From Rhodophyticola sp017644125 (GTDB lineage: Bacteria; Pseudomonadota; Alphaproteobacteria; Rhodobacterales; Rhodobacteraceae), in the NCBI RefSeq assembly GCF_042140125.1, contig NZ_CP159473.1: DNA of 64,000 nucleotides. One strand, given 5' to 3'. This document shows, one piece after another, positions 51,745 to 60,616 of this stretch (its first letter is position 1; every line of letters begins with the position of its first letter). The translations under genes were made by a program, and so were the position numbers. The notes below the pieces were generated by a model. It had not been told where the DNA came from and did no database searches. It saw only the letters and a program-made list of their open reading frames with translations.

Positions 51745-53394
51745 ATGACCCGCGCAGCCCTTTACGCCCGCTATTCCTCCGACAATCAGAGCGAGGCGTC
51801 CATCGAGGATCAGTTCCGGCTGTGTCGGGAACATGCGGCGCATGAGCGCTGGCAGATCGTCGGGTCCTATGGGGATGCTGCGATCTCCGGTGCGAGCACG
51901 ATCCAGCGACCAGGCATTCAGCGGCTCATGCGCGATGCGCAGCAGGGCGCGTTCAGCATCCTGCTGGCCGAAGCGCTGGACCGGATTAGCCGCGATCAGG
52001 CGGATGTGGCCACCCTCTACAAGCAGCTCAAATTCGCCGATGTTCAGATCGTCACCTTGGCTGAAGGCGAGATCAGTGAGCTTCATGTTGGCCTCAAGGG
52101 CACGATGAATGCCCTGTTCCTGAAAGACCTTGCCATGAAGACCCATCGCGGCCTGCGAGGTAGGGTTGAAAAGGGCAAGGCGGGTGGCGGGCTTTGCTAT
52201 GGCTACAAGGTGGTCAAGAAGCTCGATGCCAATGGTGAGCCGATCCGGGGCGACCGGGAGATCATCCCTGACGAAGCTGAAATCATCCGCCGTATCTTCC
52301 AAGAGTTCGCATCCGGCAAGAGCCCCAAGGCCATCGCCGTCGATCTGAACCGAGACGGCATTCCCGGCCCGCTCGGCCGTGCCTGGGGCGATACGTCCAT
52401 CCGTGGCCATCGCTCCCGTGGAACCGGCATCATCAACAATGAACTCTATGCCGGTGTTCTGGTTTGGAACCGCATGCACTTCATCAAGGACCCCAGCACC
52501 GGCAGGCGCGTATCCCGCATCAACCCGGAAAGCGAATGGATCAGGACCGCAGTGCCGCATCTGCGCATTGTCGATGATGCTCTGTGGACCGCTGCCCGCG
52601 ACCGCCAGAAGCAGATTGCCGAAATCTTCGGGCCCAACCCGGCCAATACTCGCGAGGGCAGAGCCAAGCGCCTGCATCTGGCTAACCGCCCGGTCTCTTT
52701 TCTTTCCGGTCTGCTCACCTGCGGCCATTGCGGCGGCAAGTACGGGATTATCACGACGGACCGCTATGGCTGCCTCAATCACCACCGGCGCGGCACCTGT
52801 GACAACAACCGCACCATCACCTGCGCCAAGATCGAGGTGCGGGTCCTGTCCGGCCTCAAGGAACGGCTGGTCTCATCGGAAGCCGTCGCCGAGGCCGTGC
52901 GCGCCTATGCCCAGGAAATGAACCGTCTCAACCGGGAGCGCCGCGCCGAAACCTATGCCGACCAAAAGGCGCTCGCCAAAGTGGAGAAGGCCGTTGCGGG
53001 GATCATCGCCGCCATCGAAGACGGCATGTATCAGCCCGCCATGAAAGCCCGTATGGATGATCTCGAACGGCAGAAAGCAGAGATCAACGCCCGCCTCTCC
53101 CAGGCACCCGTCGATATCCCCGACGTTCATCCGAATATCGCCAACGCTTACCGGCTCCGTGTCGAGCGCTTTACCGAAGCCCTGAACGATCCGGATGGCG
53201 GTCGGCAGGCTGCCGAAGCGCTGCGCTCGCTGATCGGAGAAGTCGTTCTCACCGCTGGCGACAAGCGCGGGGAAGTTCATGCCATCCTACGCGGCGAACT
53301 GATGGGTATCCTCGACTTTGCCCAAGCCGAGCAGGGAGGGCAGTCCGGTATCCCTTTCACGACCGCAGTTGAAGCCAGCCCCCGCAACCACTGA
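51745..53394 (+). CDS. Large serine recombinase (left copy)
   Basis: A 549-residue site-specific recombinase. The catalytic Ser lies in ALYARYSSDNQ, with LLAEALDRISRDQ of the resolvase domain after it. Then come the recombinase domain (about 165-270), a zinc ribbon with CGHCGGKYG and CLNHHRRGTC, and a coiled coil (about 390-450). It probably integrates or excises the element that carries it. Its gene is preceded by a toxin-antitoxin pair and overlaps the opposing recombinase by 108 bases at the 3' end; a hairpin terminator follows. Confidence 0.93.
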   Translation: MTRAALYARYSSDNQSEASIEDQFRLCREHAAHERWQIVGSYGDAAISGASTIQRPGIQRLMRDAQQGAFSILLAEALDRISRDQADVATLYKQLKFADVQIVTLAEGEISELHVGLKGTMNALFLKDLAMKTHRGLRGRVEKGKAGGGLCYGYKVVKKLDANGEPIRGDREIIPDEAEIIRRIFQEFASGKSPKAIAVDLNRDGIPGPLGRAWGDTSIRGHRSRGTGIINNELYAGVLVWNRMHFIKDPSTGRRVSRINPESEWIRTAVPHLRIVDDALWTAARDRQKQIAEIFGPNPANTREGRAKRLHLANRPVSFLSGLLTCGHCGGKYGIITTDRYGCLNHHRRGTCDNNRTITCAKIEVRVLSGLKERLVSSEAVAEAVRAYAQEMNRLNRERRAETYADQKALAKVEKAVAGIIAAIEDGMYQPAMKARMDDLERQKAEINARLSQAPVDIPDVHPNIANAYRLRVERFTEALNDPDGGRQAAEALRSLIGEVVLTAGDKRGEVHAILRGELMGILDFAQAEQGGQSGIPFTTAVEASPRNH

Positions 53395-55044
53395 TACCGA
53401 CACTCCCGAGGAAGCTCCTCCGGGAGTGTTATTTTTTCTAATATTCCCAATGGCTTGCCGCTCGGTCCAGTTCAGGATCGTGCTCAGTTCTCCGTAAAGA
53501 GTAGCGTCGATTTCACCGCGTTCCGGGCCTGGAGTGAGCACGATCTTCTCGATCAGCATGCGCAAGGCTTCTGCCGCTTCCTGGCGCTCTGCAGGGCGAT
53601 TTAGGGCTTGGGTGAGTTTCGCGACTTTCTTCGCATAGATCGTTGAAGCCGTCGGCAGCAGGTCTGGCTTCTCTTCCGGTGCATCGGCCAGTAAGGACGA
53701 CAGTTCGGCTTTGCGGGTCTCTAGCGTGGTCATCTCTCCTTTCATGCTCTCATGGAACATCCCATTCTTAATCGCCTCGATGATGCCCCTGATCTGTTTT
53801 TCGACCTTCATGAACTCCGCCTGCCAGGCATCGCCATTTGAGCGACGCTCGCGGTTTAAGCGGTTGGTTTCCTCCGCATAGGCGCGCATGGCTTCGGCGG
53901 CGACTTCTGGCGCCATCATCCGATCCTTGAGGCCGGAGAGAACGCGGCTTTCCAATTCTTCTCGCCGGATTGTACGGCTGTTCGAGCAAGTACCCTTGCT
54001 GATGTGGTTCGAGCAGGCAAAGCGACCCGCTCCACGCAGCGAGTAGGGACCGCCGCAATAGCCACAGAATATCAGACCGGACAGTAGGGATTGGGGTCTA
54101 CGCTTGCCATTGAGGCGGTTCTTCTTGTGGTGCTTGCGCACGGCTTCGGTGACATTGACATATTTCTCGGCGATCTCACTCTGCCGCTCACGTACCGCTT
54201 GCCAGAGTTGATCATCGACAATCCGCAGTTCGGGCACCTCGCGGATCAACCATTCGCTCTCCGGGTTCAGGCGCGAGACGCGCTTTCCGGTCGATGGGTC
54301 CTTGATGTAGCGTAACCGGTTCCAGATCAGGTGGCCGATATAGAGTTCGTTGTTGATGAGGCCGGTTCCGCGCTTCACATGTCCGCGGATCGTGGTGTCG
54401 CCCCATGGCTTACCGTTTGGACCTGGAACGCCTTCTTCGTTCAGCACGCGGGCGATCGTGCGCGGGCCGATGCCCGACGCGAACTCCCTGAAGATGCGGC
54501 GGATGATGTTCGCCTCGGCCTCATTGATCTCACGGTCGCCACGAATTGGATTGCCCCTTGCATCAAGTCGCTTGACGACTGTGTAGCCATAGCAGAGGCC
54601 ACCGCCGGACTTGCCTTCCTCAACGCGGCCGCGAATACCGCGATGGGTCTTCGCAGCGAGGTCCTTGAGGAACAGGGCGTTCATCGTGCCCTTGAGCCCG
54701 ACATGCAACTCGCTGATCTCGCCTTCCGACAGGGTGACGATGGGCACGCTGGCGAACTTCAGATGCTTGTAGAATGTGGCGACGTCAGCCTGGTCGCGGG
54801 AAATGCGATCCAAGGCTTCGGCCAGCACGATGTCGAACTGCCCTGCCTGGGCGTCCTGCAGCAGTGTCTGGATCCCTGGTCGCAGGATCATGCTCGCGCC
54901 GGAGATGCCTGCATCCTTGTACGTGCCGACGATCTTCCATTTCTCCCGCTTCGCCTGCTCCCGGCAAATCCTGAACTGGTCCTCGATCGAGGCCTCCCGC
55001 TGATTGTCCGAGGAATAGCGGGCATAGAGCGCGACGCGGGTCAT
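53287..55044 (-). CDS. Large serine recombinase (right copy)
   Basis: A 585-residue paralogue of the opposing recombinase. It begins MTRVALYARYSSDNQ (catalytic Ser) and contains VLAEALDRISRDQ, a zinc ribbon with CGYCGGPYS and CSNHISKGTC, and a coiled coil. The last 36 residues or so are encoded on the complement of the left recombinase's 3' end, and a terminator hairpin of that gene lies inside this reading frame. Its original C-terminus may therefore have been altered by the joining event. Confidence 0.92.
   Translation of the reverse strand: MTRVALYARYSSDNQREASIEDQFRICREQAKREKWKIVGTYKDAGISGASMILRPGIQTLLQDAQAGQFDIVLAEALDRISRDQADVATFYKHLKFASVPIVTLSEGEISELHVGLKGTMNALFLKDLAAKTHRGIRGRVEEGKSGGGLCYGYTVVKRLDARGNPIRGDREINEAEANIIRRIFREFASGIGPRTIARVLNEEGVPGPNGKPWGDTTIRGHVKRGTGLINNELYIGHLIWNRLRYIKDPSTGKRVSRLNPESEWLIREVPELRIVDDQLWQAVRERQSEIAEKYVNVTEAVRKHHKKNRLNGKRRPQSLLSGLIFCGYCGGPYSLRGAGRFACSNHISKGTCSNSRTIRREELESRVLSGLKDRMMAPEVAAEAMRAYAEETNRLNRERRSNGDAWQAEFMKVEKQIRGIIEAIKNGMFHESMKGEMTTLETRKAELSSLLADAPEEKPDLLPTASTIYAKKVAKLTQALNRPAERQEAAEALRMLIEKIVLTPGPERGEIDATLYGELSTILNWTERQAIGNIRKNNTPGGASSGVSVSVVAGAGFNCGRERDTGLPSLLGLGKVEDTHQFAA
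53400..53437 (+). terminator. Rho-independent terminator of the left recombinase
   Basis: ACACTCCCG pairs with CGGGAGTGT, extended by AGGA/TCCT around a three-base loop, and is followed by TATTTTTTC. It starts six bases after the left recombinase stop and sits inside the coding frame of the right recombinase. Confidence 0.85.
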
Positions 55045-55056
55045 GGTCGGACTCCT

Positions 55057-55437
55057 TTACGCAACCTTGTCGAACCGGGTCGGCTGGATCAGCACTTCGG
55101 CGGAAATCCCGAGTTGTTCATGCAACTGTCGGATCATGTCGATCGACAGGCCCCGCTTGCGGTTAAGGACGTCGGCCACTCGGTTGCGGGGACCGATCAT
55201 CGGTTCGAGGTCCTTGCGGGTGAGCCCTTGCTGCTCCATCCGGAACCGGATCGCCTCGATTGGATCAGGCGGATCCATCGGATATTGCTTCGCCTCATAG
55301 ACTTCGATCAGCGTTGCGAGCACGTCGAGGCGGTCACCTTCCGGCGTGCCACTCTTGGCGCCCCAAAGACGTTCAACCTCTTCGAGCGCTGCATCGTAGT
55401 CCGCTTCGGAGCGGATAGGTTTCAGCTCAGTCGCCAT
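55057..55437 (-). CDS. higA: HigA-type antitoxin
   Basis: A 126-residue antitoxin: an N-terminal region (MATELKPIRSEADYDAALEE) typical of long HigA proteins, then a helix-turn-helix (MEQQGLTRKDLEPMIG, VADVLNRKRGLS). It overlaps the toxin gene by 11 bases and is followed 12 bases later by the right recombinase. It should repress at the palindrome upstream of higB. Confidence 0.88.
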   Translation of the reverse strand: MATELKPIRSEADYDAALEEVERLWGAKSGTPEGDRLDVLATLIEVYEAKQYPMDPPDPIEAIRFRMEQQGLTRKDLEPMIGPRNRVADVLNRKRGLSIDMIRQLHEQLGISAEVLIQPTRFDKVA

Positions 55438-55750
55438 GTCTCACCTCAGCCACGTCTATCCTGTCATACGCCTTATGGGTGCCAATCCACTTGATCCAGA
55501 CGATACCCTTCTCGAAGTCGACCGCCACCACCAGACGGTAGTCGTTTCCCTTAATGTTGAAGACGATCCGCTCGGCGTTGACGATGCTGGCCGTGGCGTA
55601 GTGTCTTTTCAAATCGGCGGAACTCGCCCACTCTGCCTTGCTGACTTCATCGAACCAGGCATCGAGCGCGGCCTTCACGGCCGGCTGATCCTTTTGCCCC
55701 GCGAGGCTCTCGACAAACTCCCTTAACGTGCGGCGGGCGATGATCCTCAT
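55427..55750 (-). CDS. higB: HigB-type mRNA-interferase toxin
   Basis: A 107-residue toxin of the HigB family: it starts MRIIARRTLREFVES and contains FNIKGNDYRLVVAVDF and WIGTHKAYDRIDV, the conserved strands and C-terminal His/Tyr used in ribosome-dependent mRNA cleavage. The ATG at 55750 begins the conserved N-terminus; longer frames upstream are not needed. Confidence 0.88.
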   Translation of the reverse strand: MRIIARRTLREFVESLAGQKDQPAVKAALDAWFDEVSKAEWASSADLKRHYATASIVNAERIVFNIKGNDYRLVVAVDFEKGIVWIKWIGTHKAYDRIDVAEVRHGD

Positions 55751-55759
55751 TGGGGCCTC

Positions 55760-55788
55760 TATATAGCACGAGACCATTATGGTCTCAA
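55760..55788 (-). promoter_or_regulatory. Promoter with palindromic operator of higBA
   Basis: On the minus strand TTGAGA (55788-55783) and TATATA (55765-55760) are 17 bases apart. The palindrome GAGACCAT-T-ATGGTCTC (55770-55786) fills the spacer, an ideal HigA repressor site. The -10 box ends nine bases before the higB ATG, so translation is probably leaderless. Confidence 0.65.
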
Positions 55789-55853
55789 GATCAAACACCG
55801 AAGCCCCGGCGGCGATCCTGTTGCTGGGGCGACATGCCTGTATGTGATGCAGC

Positions 55854-56165
55854 TCACTTAGATTTGCTGCTCTTCTGCCGAAGAAGCTTCCGCTCCCGGA
55901 AATCCTGCCGCTCGAACTGCTCACGCGCAATCTGGCGACCGATTAGACGGGCCAGATGAAGCAAGGGTTCGTTCGAAGCAAGGCGCGGGTCGGCAGCCTC
56001 CACGATACTTGCGGAGCTGAGGCCCTTTTTCGCTATCCTTTTTCGCTGCGCTGCCATCACTCTCGCAATCCCGCCGACAATCGGCGAGTTCATGAGAGGG
56101 CGTCCAATCAGCGATGAAAAGGCTTGTTGGGTGGAGGTACTACGAACGGCCACTGTAGCGTGCAA
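55854..56165 (-). CDS. Small LIGRQ-motif protein (right copy)
   Basis: A small basic protein (103 residues from the first ATG; ATGs at 56093 or 56057 are also possible) with LARLIGRQIAREQFERQ, the same motif as the left copy at 50689, and a Lys/Arg-rich tail. It lies upstream of higBA and the right recombinase. No function is known. Confidence 0.5.
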   Translation of the reverse strand: MHATVAVRSTSTQQAFSSLIGRPLMNSPIVGGIARVMAAQRKRIAKKGLSSASIVEAADPRLASNEPLLHLARLIGRQIAREQFERQDFRERKLLRQKSSKSK

Positions 56166-56524
56166 ATCGGCGGGGTCTGATTGAAGACGGAATACTCGGA
56201 TGCAGACACAAATCAGGAGGGCGCACCCATCATAACTTGCTGTCGGATGGTCGCCCGATGCAGTCGGCAGACGTTCGCGAAGCTGCCACGCAAATTAAGT
56301 TGGTTGTCCAGACATCCAACGAACTGTGCTCATTGTTTCAATCGGCTGCTTAGCGCGGACTACGATACGTCGATCCTAATGTGCACTACTCTTCTTATCA
56401 GCCCCACTTGAGTGGTCGGGTTCGAGTGTTAGCGGATGATCGGCCTTTGGTCCATCGGGACGACGGACACATGTCTCTGCCAACCCAAGTAAGCTGACAA
56501 GTTGCAGGGTTTCTATCCCGGCAA
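56166..56524. other. Non-coding junction region
   Basis: No gene is supported in these 359 bases, which separate the recombinase block from the resorcylate operon. They may include the right boundary of the mobile region, but no attachment repeat was recognised. Confidence 0.45.
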
Positions 56525-57439
56525 TCACAAAAGATGCGGTTTGGTCTGTCGCAATTCGGCGGATCGGAGTTCGTTTGGGTTGCGGGGGATCGAATCTGAT
56601 GAATTCAGCCCAAGCATCCTGCGTGCCGTCGCAGCATCCGCAATGGGGCGCTGATATTTGTCGCAGATTTCTACAACACGGCGCACGAGAGCGGCATTTG
56701 AGGGAGCGAGTGTCTGCCGGTCTAGCCGCACATTGTCTTCAAGTCCCGTCCGAGCATGACCGCCGCTAGCGACCGACCATTCATTCACAAGGATCTGTGC
56801 GGCGCCGATCCCCGCCGCGCACCACTCGCTTGCAGGCAGCAGCCGTTCCATCGTCTGCACATAATGGTCGAACACATACCTATCTGCAGGCATTGCATTC
56901 TTCACGCCCATCACGAACTGGACATAGGCCGGCGCTTCAATCCGCCCGTCCTTCTGCATCACGGCCGCCTGGTGGATGTGCGACAGATCGAACGCCTCGA
57001 TTTCTGGCTTTATTGCGTGTTGGCGCATTTCCGCCGCCAACCAATCGACGAGATCGGGCGGGTTTTCGTAGACTTTCGACGGAAAGTTGTTCGAACCCAC
57101 CGCCAGTGAGGCCATGTCGGGTCCCAGCGCGAGCATCCGACCACGTTGGGTCCCCGCACCAGAACGGCCGCCGGTCGAAAACTGGGTGATCAGACCCGGG
57201 CAGTGGGTTTCCAGTCCCTCCTTAAGCCGGGCAAATTTCTCGGGGTCGGAAGACGGATTGCCGTCGTCATCGCGCACGTGGAGATGGGCAATGGAAGCGC
57301 CCGCCTCCCACGCCTCCTGCGTGCTTTCGATCTGCTCGCCGATCGTGATCGGCACGGCCGGGTTGTGAGCCTTGGTCGGCAACGAACCGGTGATCGCCAC
57401 GCAGATGATGCAGGGTTTCGACACGGCTTCTTTGATCAT
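56525..57439 (-). CDS. Beta-keto acid cleavage enzyme (BKACE, DUF849 family)
   Basis: A 304-residue zinc-dependent enzyme of the family whose founder, Kce, cleaves 3-keto-5-aminohexanoate with acetyl-CoA to acetoacetate and an acyl-CoA. The metal-binding His pair is in IAHLHVRDDDG, and the conserved VGSNNFPS and FDLSHIHQ follow. The start overlaps the upstream fusion gene's stop by ATGA, so it is the last gene of the resorcylate operon in the window. By position its substrate may be 3-oxoadipate, giving succinyl-CoA and acetoacetate; this is inference. Confidence 0.85.
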   Translation of the reverse strand: MIKEAVSKPCIICVAITGSLPTKAHNPAVPITIGEQIESTQEAWEAGASIAHLHVRDDDGNPSSDPEKFARLKEGLETHCPGLITQFSTGGRSGAGTQRGRMLALGPDMASLAVGSNNFPSKVYENPPDLVDWLAAEMRQHAIKPEIEAFDLSHIHQAAVMQKDGRIEAPAYVQFVMGVKNAMPADRYVFDHYVQTMERLLPASEWCAAGIGAAQILVNEWSVASGGHARTGLEDNVRLDRQTLAPSNAALVRRVVEICDKYQRPIADAATARRMLGLNSSDSIPRNPNELRSAELRQTKPHLL

Positions 57440-59367
57440 CTCGTCGGCGCGAGCACGAAGTCGTGCTCAGTGAGATAGAAAGGGCCCGACAGTCCGGCTT
57501 GTTCGGCAGCGTCTGCGTCTTCGATCAGCCGAAAGTTGGCAAGCAGGCTTTGCTTCACGCCGAAGACCGCGTCTGAGTGGATGTAGGGATCGTCCGGATC
57601 GAAAATGTGAGTGATGAGCGTCTGATAACCCGCCGCCTCGATAATGTAGTGCAGGTGGGCCGGTCGGTACGGGTGACGTCCGAGCTTCTGGAGCAACCGG
57701 CCGACCGGACCGTCGTCCGGGATTGGATAGTATTTCGGTTTAACCCCCCGAAACCAGTACCGGCCGTCTTCGCCCGAACGGAACACGCCGCGCAGGTTGA
57801 ACTCCGGCTGAAGGCCCTTCTGCTGCACGTCGTAGAAGCCTTCGTCATTGGCCTGCCAGACGTCGATCTTCGCGCCGTCGACAGGCTTGCCGGCGGTGTC
57901 GAGAATTCGGCCCCGAACCAGCATGGGCTCGCCCTTTTGGTCGAGACAGATATCAGCGCCCATCTCGAGTTCAGGGGCACCGTCGACATGAAAAGGGCCG
58001 AGCACGGTGCTTTCCGACGCACCCGTCGGCTTGCGGTTGTTGATGGCGTCGACGAGCATCGAGACGCCGAGAACGTCGGAAAGCAGGATGAACTCCTGCC
58101 GCCAGTCGTTACAGGCATGGCCCGTCTTGGTCAGGAACTGGATGGCTTGCATCCATTCGTCCTGTGTCGGCTCGATCTCCTTCACCGCCGCGTGGAGATG
58201 GCGGGTGACCGCATCCATGACGTGGCCTAGCCTGACATTTGCGGCTTCGTTTCGCGCGGTGACGATCCGGGTAGAGTTCCGCTCCGTGAAGTACCCTTCG
58301 TCGGCCGTGCTCGCGGGCGGATCGCCGGCCCAGGCGCGTCCCAGAAGCCCGGCGATACTGTCTTTGTCGACCGCGCGTGGATTGGCGTAGGCGTTCTCGG
58401 TGGCGATCCTCGCAGCCTCGTCGATGGCGTCTTTGGGCAATCCGAGCGTCCGAAGCGCCATCGGCGCCCCCAGCCGAGCGGCAAAGCCGTGCAGGGCCGC
58501 ACCGGCGGAAGCGCCGCCGAGTGTTTCGGCGACCGGCGCGAGCAACTCCGGGACCACCTGCTCGTTGAAAGCGGTGGCATGCGGCAAGATGGCGGCATGG
58601 GTCTCGGCGTGGGGCAGGCCGAAGGTTCCGCCAAGGACATGACAGAGCTTGTGATGCAGTCCCATCGACACCTGACCCAGGCAGGTTCCGCAGGCCCAGG
58701 CGGCCCGCAATGCAGCGTCGCGCGCATCGAGATTGTCCGGATCGGCGACCAAGACCGGCAGAGCGCTCGCAAACCGTTCGATGGCGTCGACGGCCAGCAT
58801 GTCGGTGACCGGATTGCGATCGGCCGCGTAGAGCGCTTCAACGGCATGTGCCATCGCATTCATCGCCGAGCCGACGGTGACGCCAACCGGCAAGGACCGG
58901 GTCAGCGCGACGTCGTAGATCACGGTTTGGGGAAGTAAGGATGCATCGCGAAGCGTGGTCTTCCTGCCGCCCTCAGTTTCCCCGAGGATCGGCGTCATTT
59001 CCGAGCCCGCATAGGTCGTGGGCACCACAATATGCGGCAGGCCCGTCCGTCGCGCGACCGCCTTGCCGAGCCCGGTCGTGGAGCCTCCTCCCACCGAAAC
59101 CAGGGCGTCGGCGCCAAGGTCACGGGCTTGATCGGCGGCCTGATCGGAGACGGTGACAGGTGTGTGCATGACCGCTTCGTCGAAATGGCCCACCATACGA
59201 CTGTCAAGGTCTCGGGTCGCCCGGCGCGCCAGCTCCGACTGGCCCGGCGTCGATAGGAGCAGAATGCGCGACAGTCCCAAACGTTCGGCCTCGCGCGGCA
59301 GCGCGGCGGTCGCATCGGCTCCGAACACCACTCGGGTCGGCTGCGGGGAATACTCGAATTCGGTCAT
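57436..59367 (-). CDS. Fused maleylacetate reductase / hydroxyquinol 1,2-dioxygenase
   Basis: A 643-residue two-enzyme protein. Residues 1-350 are an iron-alcohol-dehydrogenase-type maleylacetate reductase (VSVGGGSTTGLGKAVA nucleotide loop, VPTTYAGSEMTPI). Residues about 360-643 are an intradiol dioxygenase: the signature RGRILDTAGKPVDGAKIDVW, WQANDEGFYD, the Fe ligands Tyr (KYYPIP) and His-x-His (RPAHLHYI). Together they turn hydroxyquinol into maleylacetate and then 3-oxoadipate, the reverse of the domain order. The domains are joined with no gap, stop or frameshift. The gene overlaps its neighbours by ATGA at both ends. Confidence 0.92.
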   Translation of the reverse strand: MTEFEYSPQPTRVVFGADATAALPREAERLGLSRILLLSTPGQSELARRATRDLDSRMVGHFDEAVMHTPVTVSDQAADQARDLGADALVSVGGGSTTGLGKAVARRTGLPHIVVPTTYAGSEMTPILGETEGGRKTTLRDASLLPQTVIYDVALTRSLPVGVTVGSAMNAMAHAVEALYAADRNPVTDMLAVDAIERFASALPVLVADPDNLDARDAALRAAWACGTCLGQVSMGLHHKLCHVLGGTFGLPHAETHAAILPHATAFNEQVVPELLAPVAETLGGASAGAALHGFAARLGAPMALRTLGLPKDAIDEAARIATENAYANPRAVDKDSIAGLLGRAWAGDPPASTADEGYFTERNSTRIVTARNEAANVRLGHVMDAVTRHLHAAVKEIEPTQDEWMQAIQFLTKTGHACNDWRQEFILLSDVLGVSMLVDAINNRKPTGASESTVLGPFHVDGAPELEMGADICLDQKGEPMLVRGRILDTAGKPVDGAKIDVWQANDEGFYDVQQKGLQPEFNLRGVFRSGEDGRYWFRGVKPKYYPIPDDGPVGRLLQKLGRHPYRPAHLHYIIEAAGYQTLITHIFDPDDPYIHSDAVFGVKQSLLANFRLIEDADAAEQAGLSGPFYLTEHDFVLAPTR

Positions 59368-60614
59368 GCCGAGGCCACCGCGGTTTGCTTGGTATTGGGG
59401 GTCGCTGACGGATCGAAATAGCGTCGGCTCTCCTGCCCGCCATCATAGAGCCAAGCCAGGTCCTCGTAGAACTCGGAGTTGGACTTTGACCGAAGGATGG
59501 CGTCCCGCAGCGCAGCGCGCGGACCGCCCGGATGATAGACGTGTTCGCCCATCGCCCGCGACTTGAGCACGATCTGGGCCGTGCGCGGCACGCGCAGGTC
59601 CCTATAAGAAAGAAGCGCCGCGTCCACATCGTCTTCGAAGAAGCTGAATGAGTTGCCCAAACAGACCCCATCCTCTATCGCCATACAGGCGCCCTGAGCG
59701 AGATACTGCAACGTCGGGTGGGCGGCATCGCCGAGTAGAGCCACCCGGCCTTCAACCCAGTGATGCGTCGGATCGCGGTCGCACAACACCCATCGTTTCC
59801 AGTCGCGACCGTGCCGGATGATCTGCTTGACGGTGTTATGGACATGCTCGAACGTCGCGCCGATCTCGGCGGGATCGACCGGCTCTCCGGAGACCGCGTC
59901 CGTCGCGCCGTTGTGGGCCGTGATCGCGAAGTTGAACAAGCGGTAGCCGGAAAGCGGATAGTGCACGATGTGGCATCGGTCGCCCGCCCAGAGCGTCGCG
60001 TCGTTCCAGCGGAACGCCTCGGGCATTTCCTCGATCGGTATGACAGACCGAAATGTCGTGTGCCCGGGCACGCGAGGCGGCGCGTCCCCAAGCATTTGTT
60101 GTCGGATGCCGGACCAGATGCCGTCGGCGCCGATCAGGGCGACACCTGATAGCCTTTCGCCGGACGCGAGCATGGCTTGGACGCGCTTGTCATCCTGCTC
60201 GAAACCGACAATCTCCGCGTTGGTCCGAATGGTGATCTCTTCGCGTGCCCCGCAGGCGTCAATCAGAACCCGGTACAGATCGCCGCGATGAATCACGGCG
60301 TAGGGATAGAGAAACCGGTCCCTGAAGGCCGTGCCGAGATCCAGAGCCACAACCTCTTGTCCCGTCATTGCATTCATCAAACGGAGCCGATCGACATAGA
60401 TTGCCTGATCGAGCGCCGCCCGACCGATGCCCAGGGCTTCGAGCGCGTGGAAGGCGTTCGGTCCGAGTTGGATGCCCGCCCCGAACTCGCGAAGCTCGGA
60501 CGACCGCTCGAGGACAGTGACGCGTCTTCCCGCATTTGCGAGCGCAAGCGCCGCCGAGAGCCCGCCAATGCCACCTCCGGCGATGAGAATGTCGCCTTGG
60601 AAAACCTGGCCCAT
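59364..60614 (-). CDS. FAD-dependent aromatic monooxygenase (probable resorcinol hydroxylase)
   Basis: A 416-residue single-component flavin hydroxylase of the salicylate/3-hydroxybenzoate hydroxylase class. GGGIGGLSAALALANAG binds FAD, and GADGIWSGIR and GDAAHPTLQYLAQGA are the DG and GD motifs. In this operon the logical job is resorcinol to hydroxyquinol. AGGAGG lies ten bases before the ATG at 60614; a TTG two codons upstream is possible. Confidence 0.85.
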   Translation of the reverse strand: MGQVFQGDILIAGGGIGGLSAALALANAGRRVTVLERSSELREFGAGIQLGPNAFHALEALGIGRAALDQAIYVDRLRLMNAMTGQEVVALDLGTAFRDRFLYPYAVIHRGDLYRVLIDACGAREEITIRTNAEIVGFEQDDKRVQAMLASGERLSGVALIGADGIWSGIRQQMLGDAPPRVPGHTTFRSVIPIEEMPEAFRWNDATLWAGDRCHIVHYPLSGYRLFNFAITAHNGATDAVSGEPVDPAEIGATFEHVHNTVKQIIRHGRDWKRWVLCDRDPTHHWVEGRVALLGDAAHPTLQYLAQGACMAIEDGVCLGNSFSFFEDDVDAALLSYRDLRVPRTAQIVLKSRAMGEHVYHPGGPRAALRDAILRSKSNSEFYEDLAWLYDGGQESRRYFDPSATPNTKQTAVASA

Positions 60615-60616
60615 GG

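Noticed and set aside
56181..56411. 76-codon plus-strand frame at the junction
   Set aside because: Cys/Arg-rich, no ribosome site, no neighbours in the same direction.
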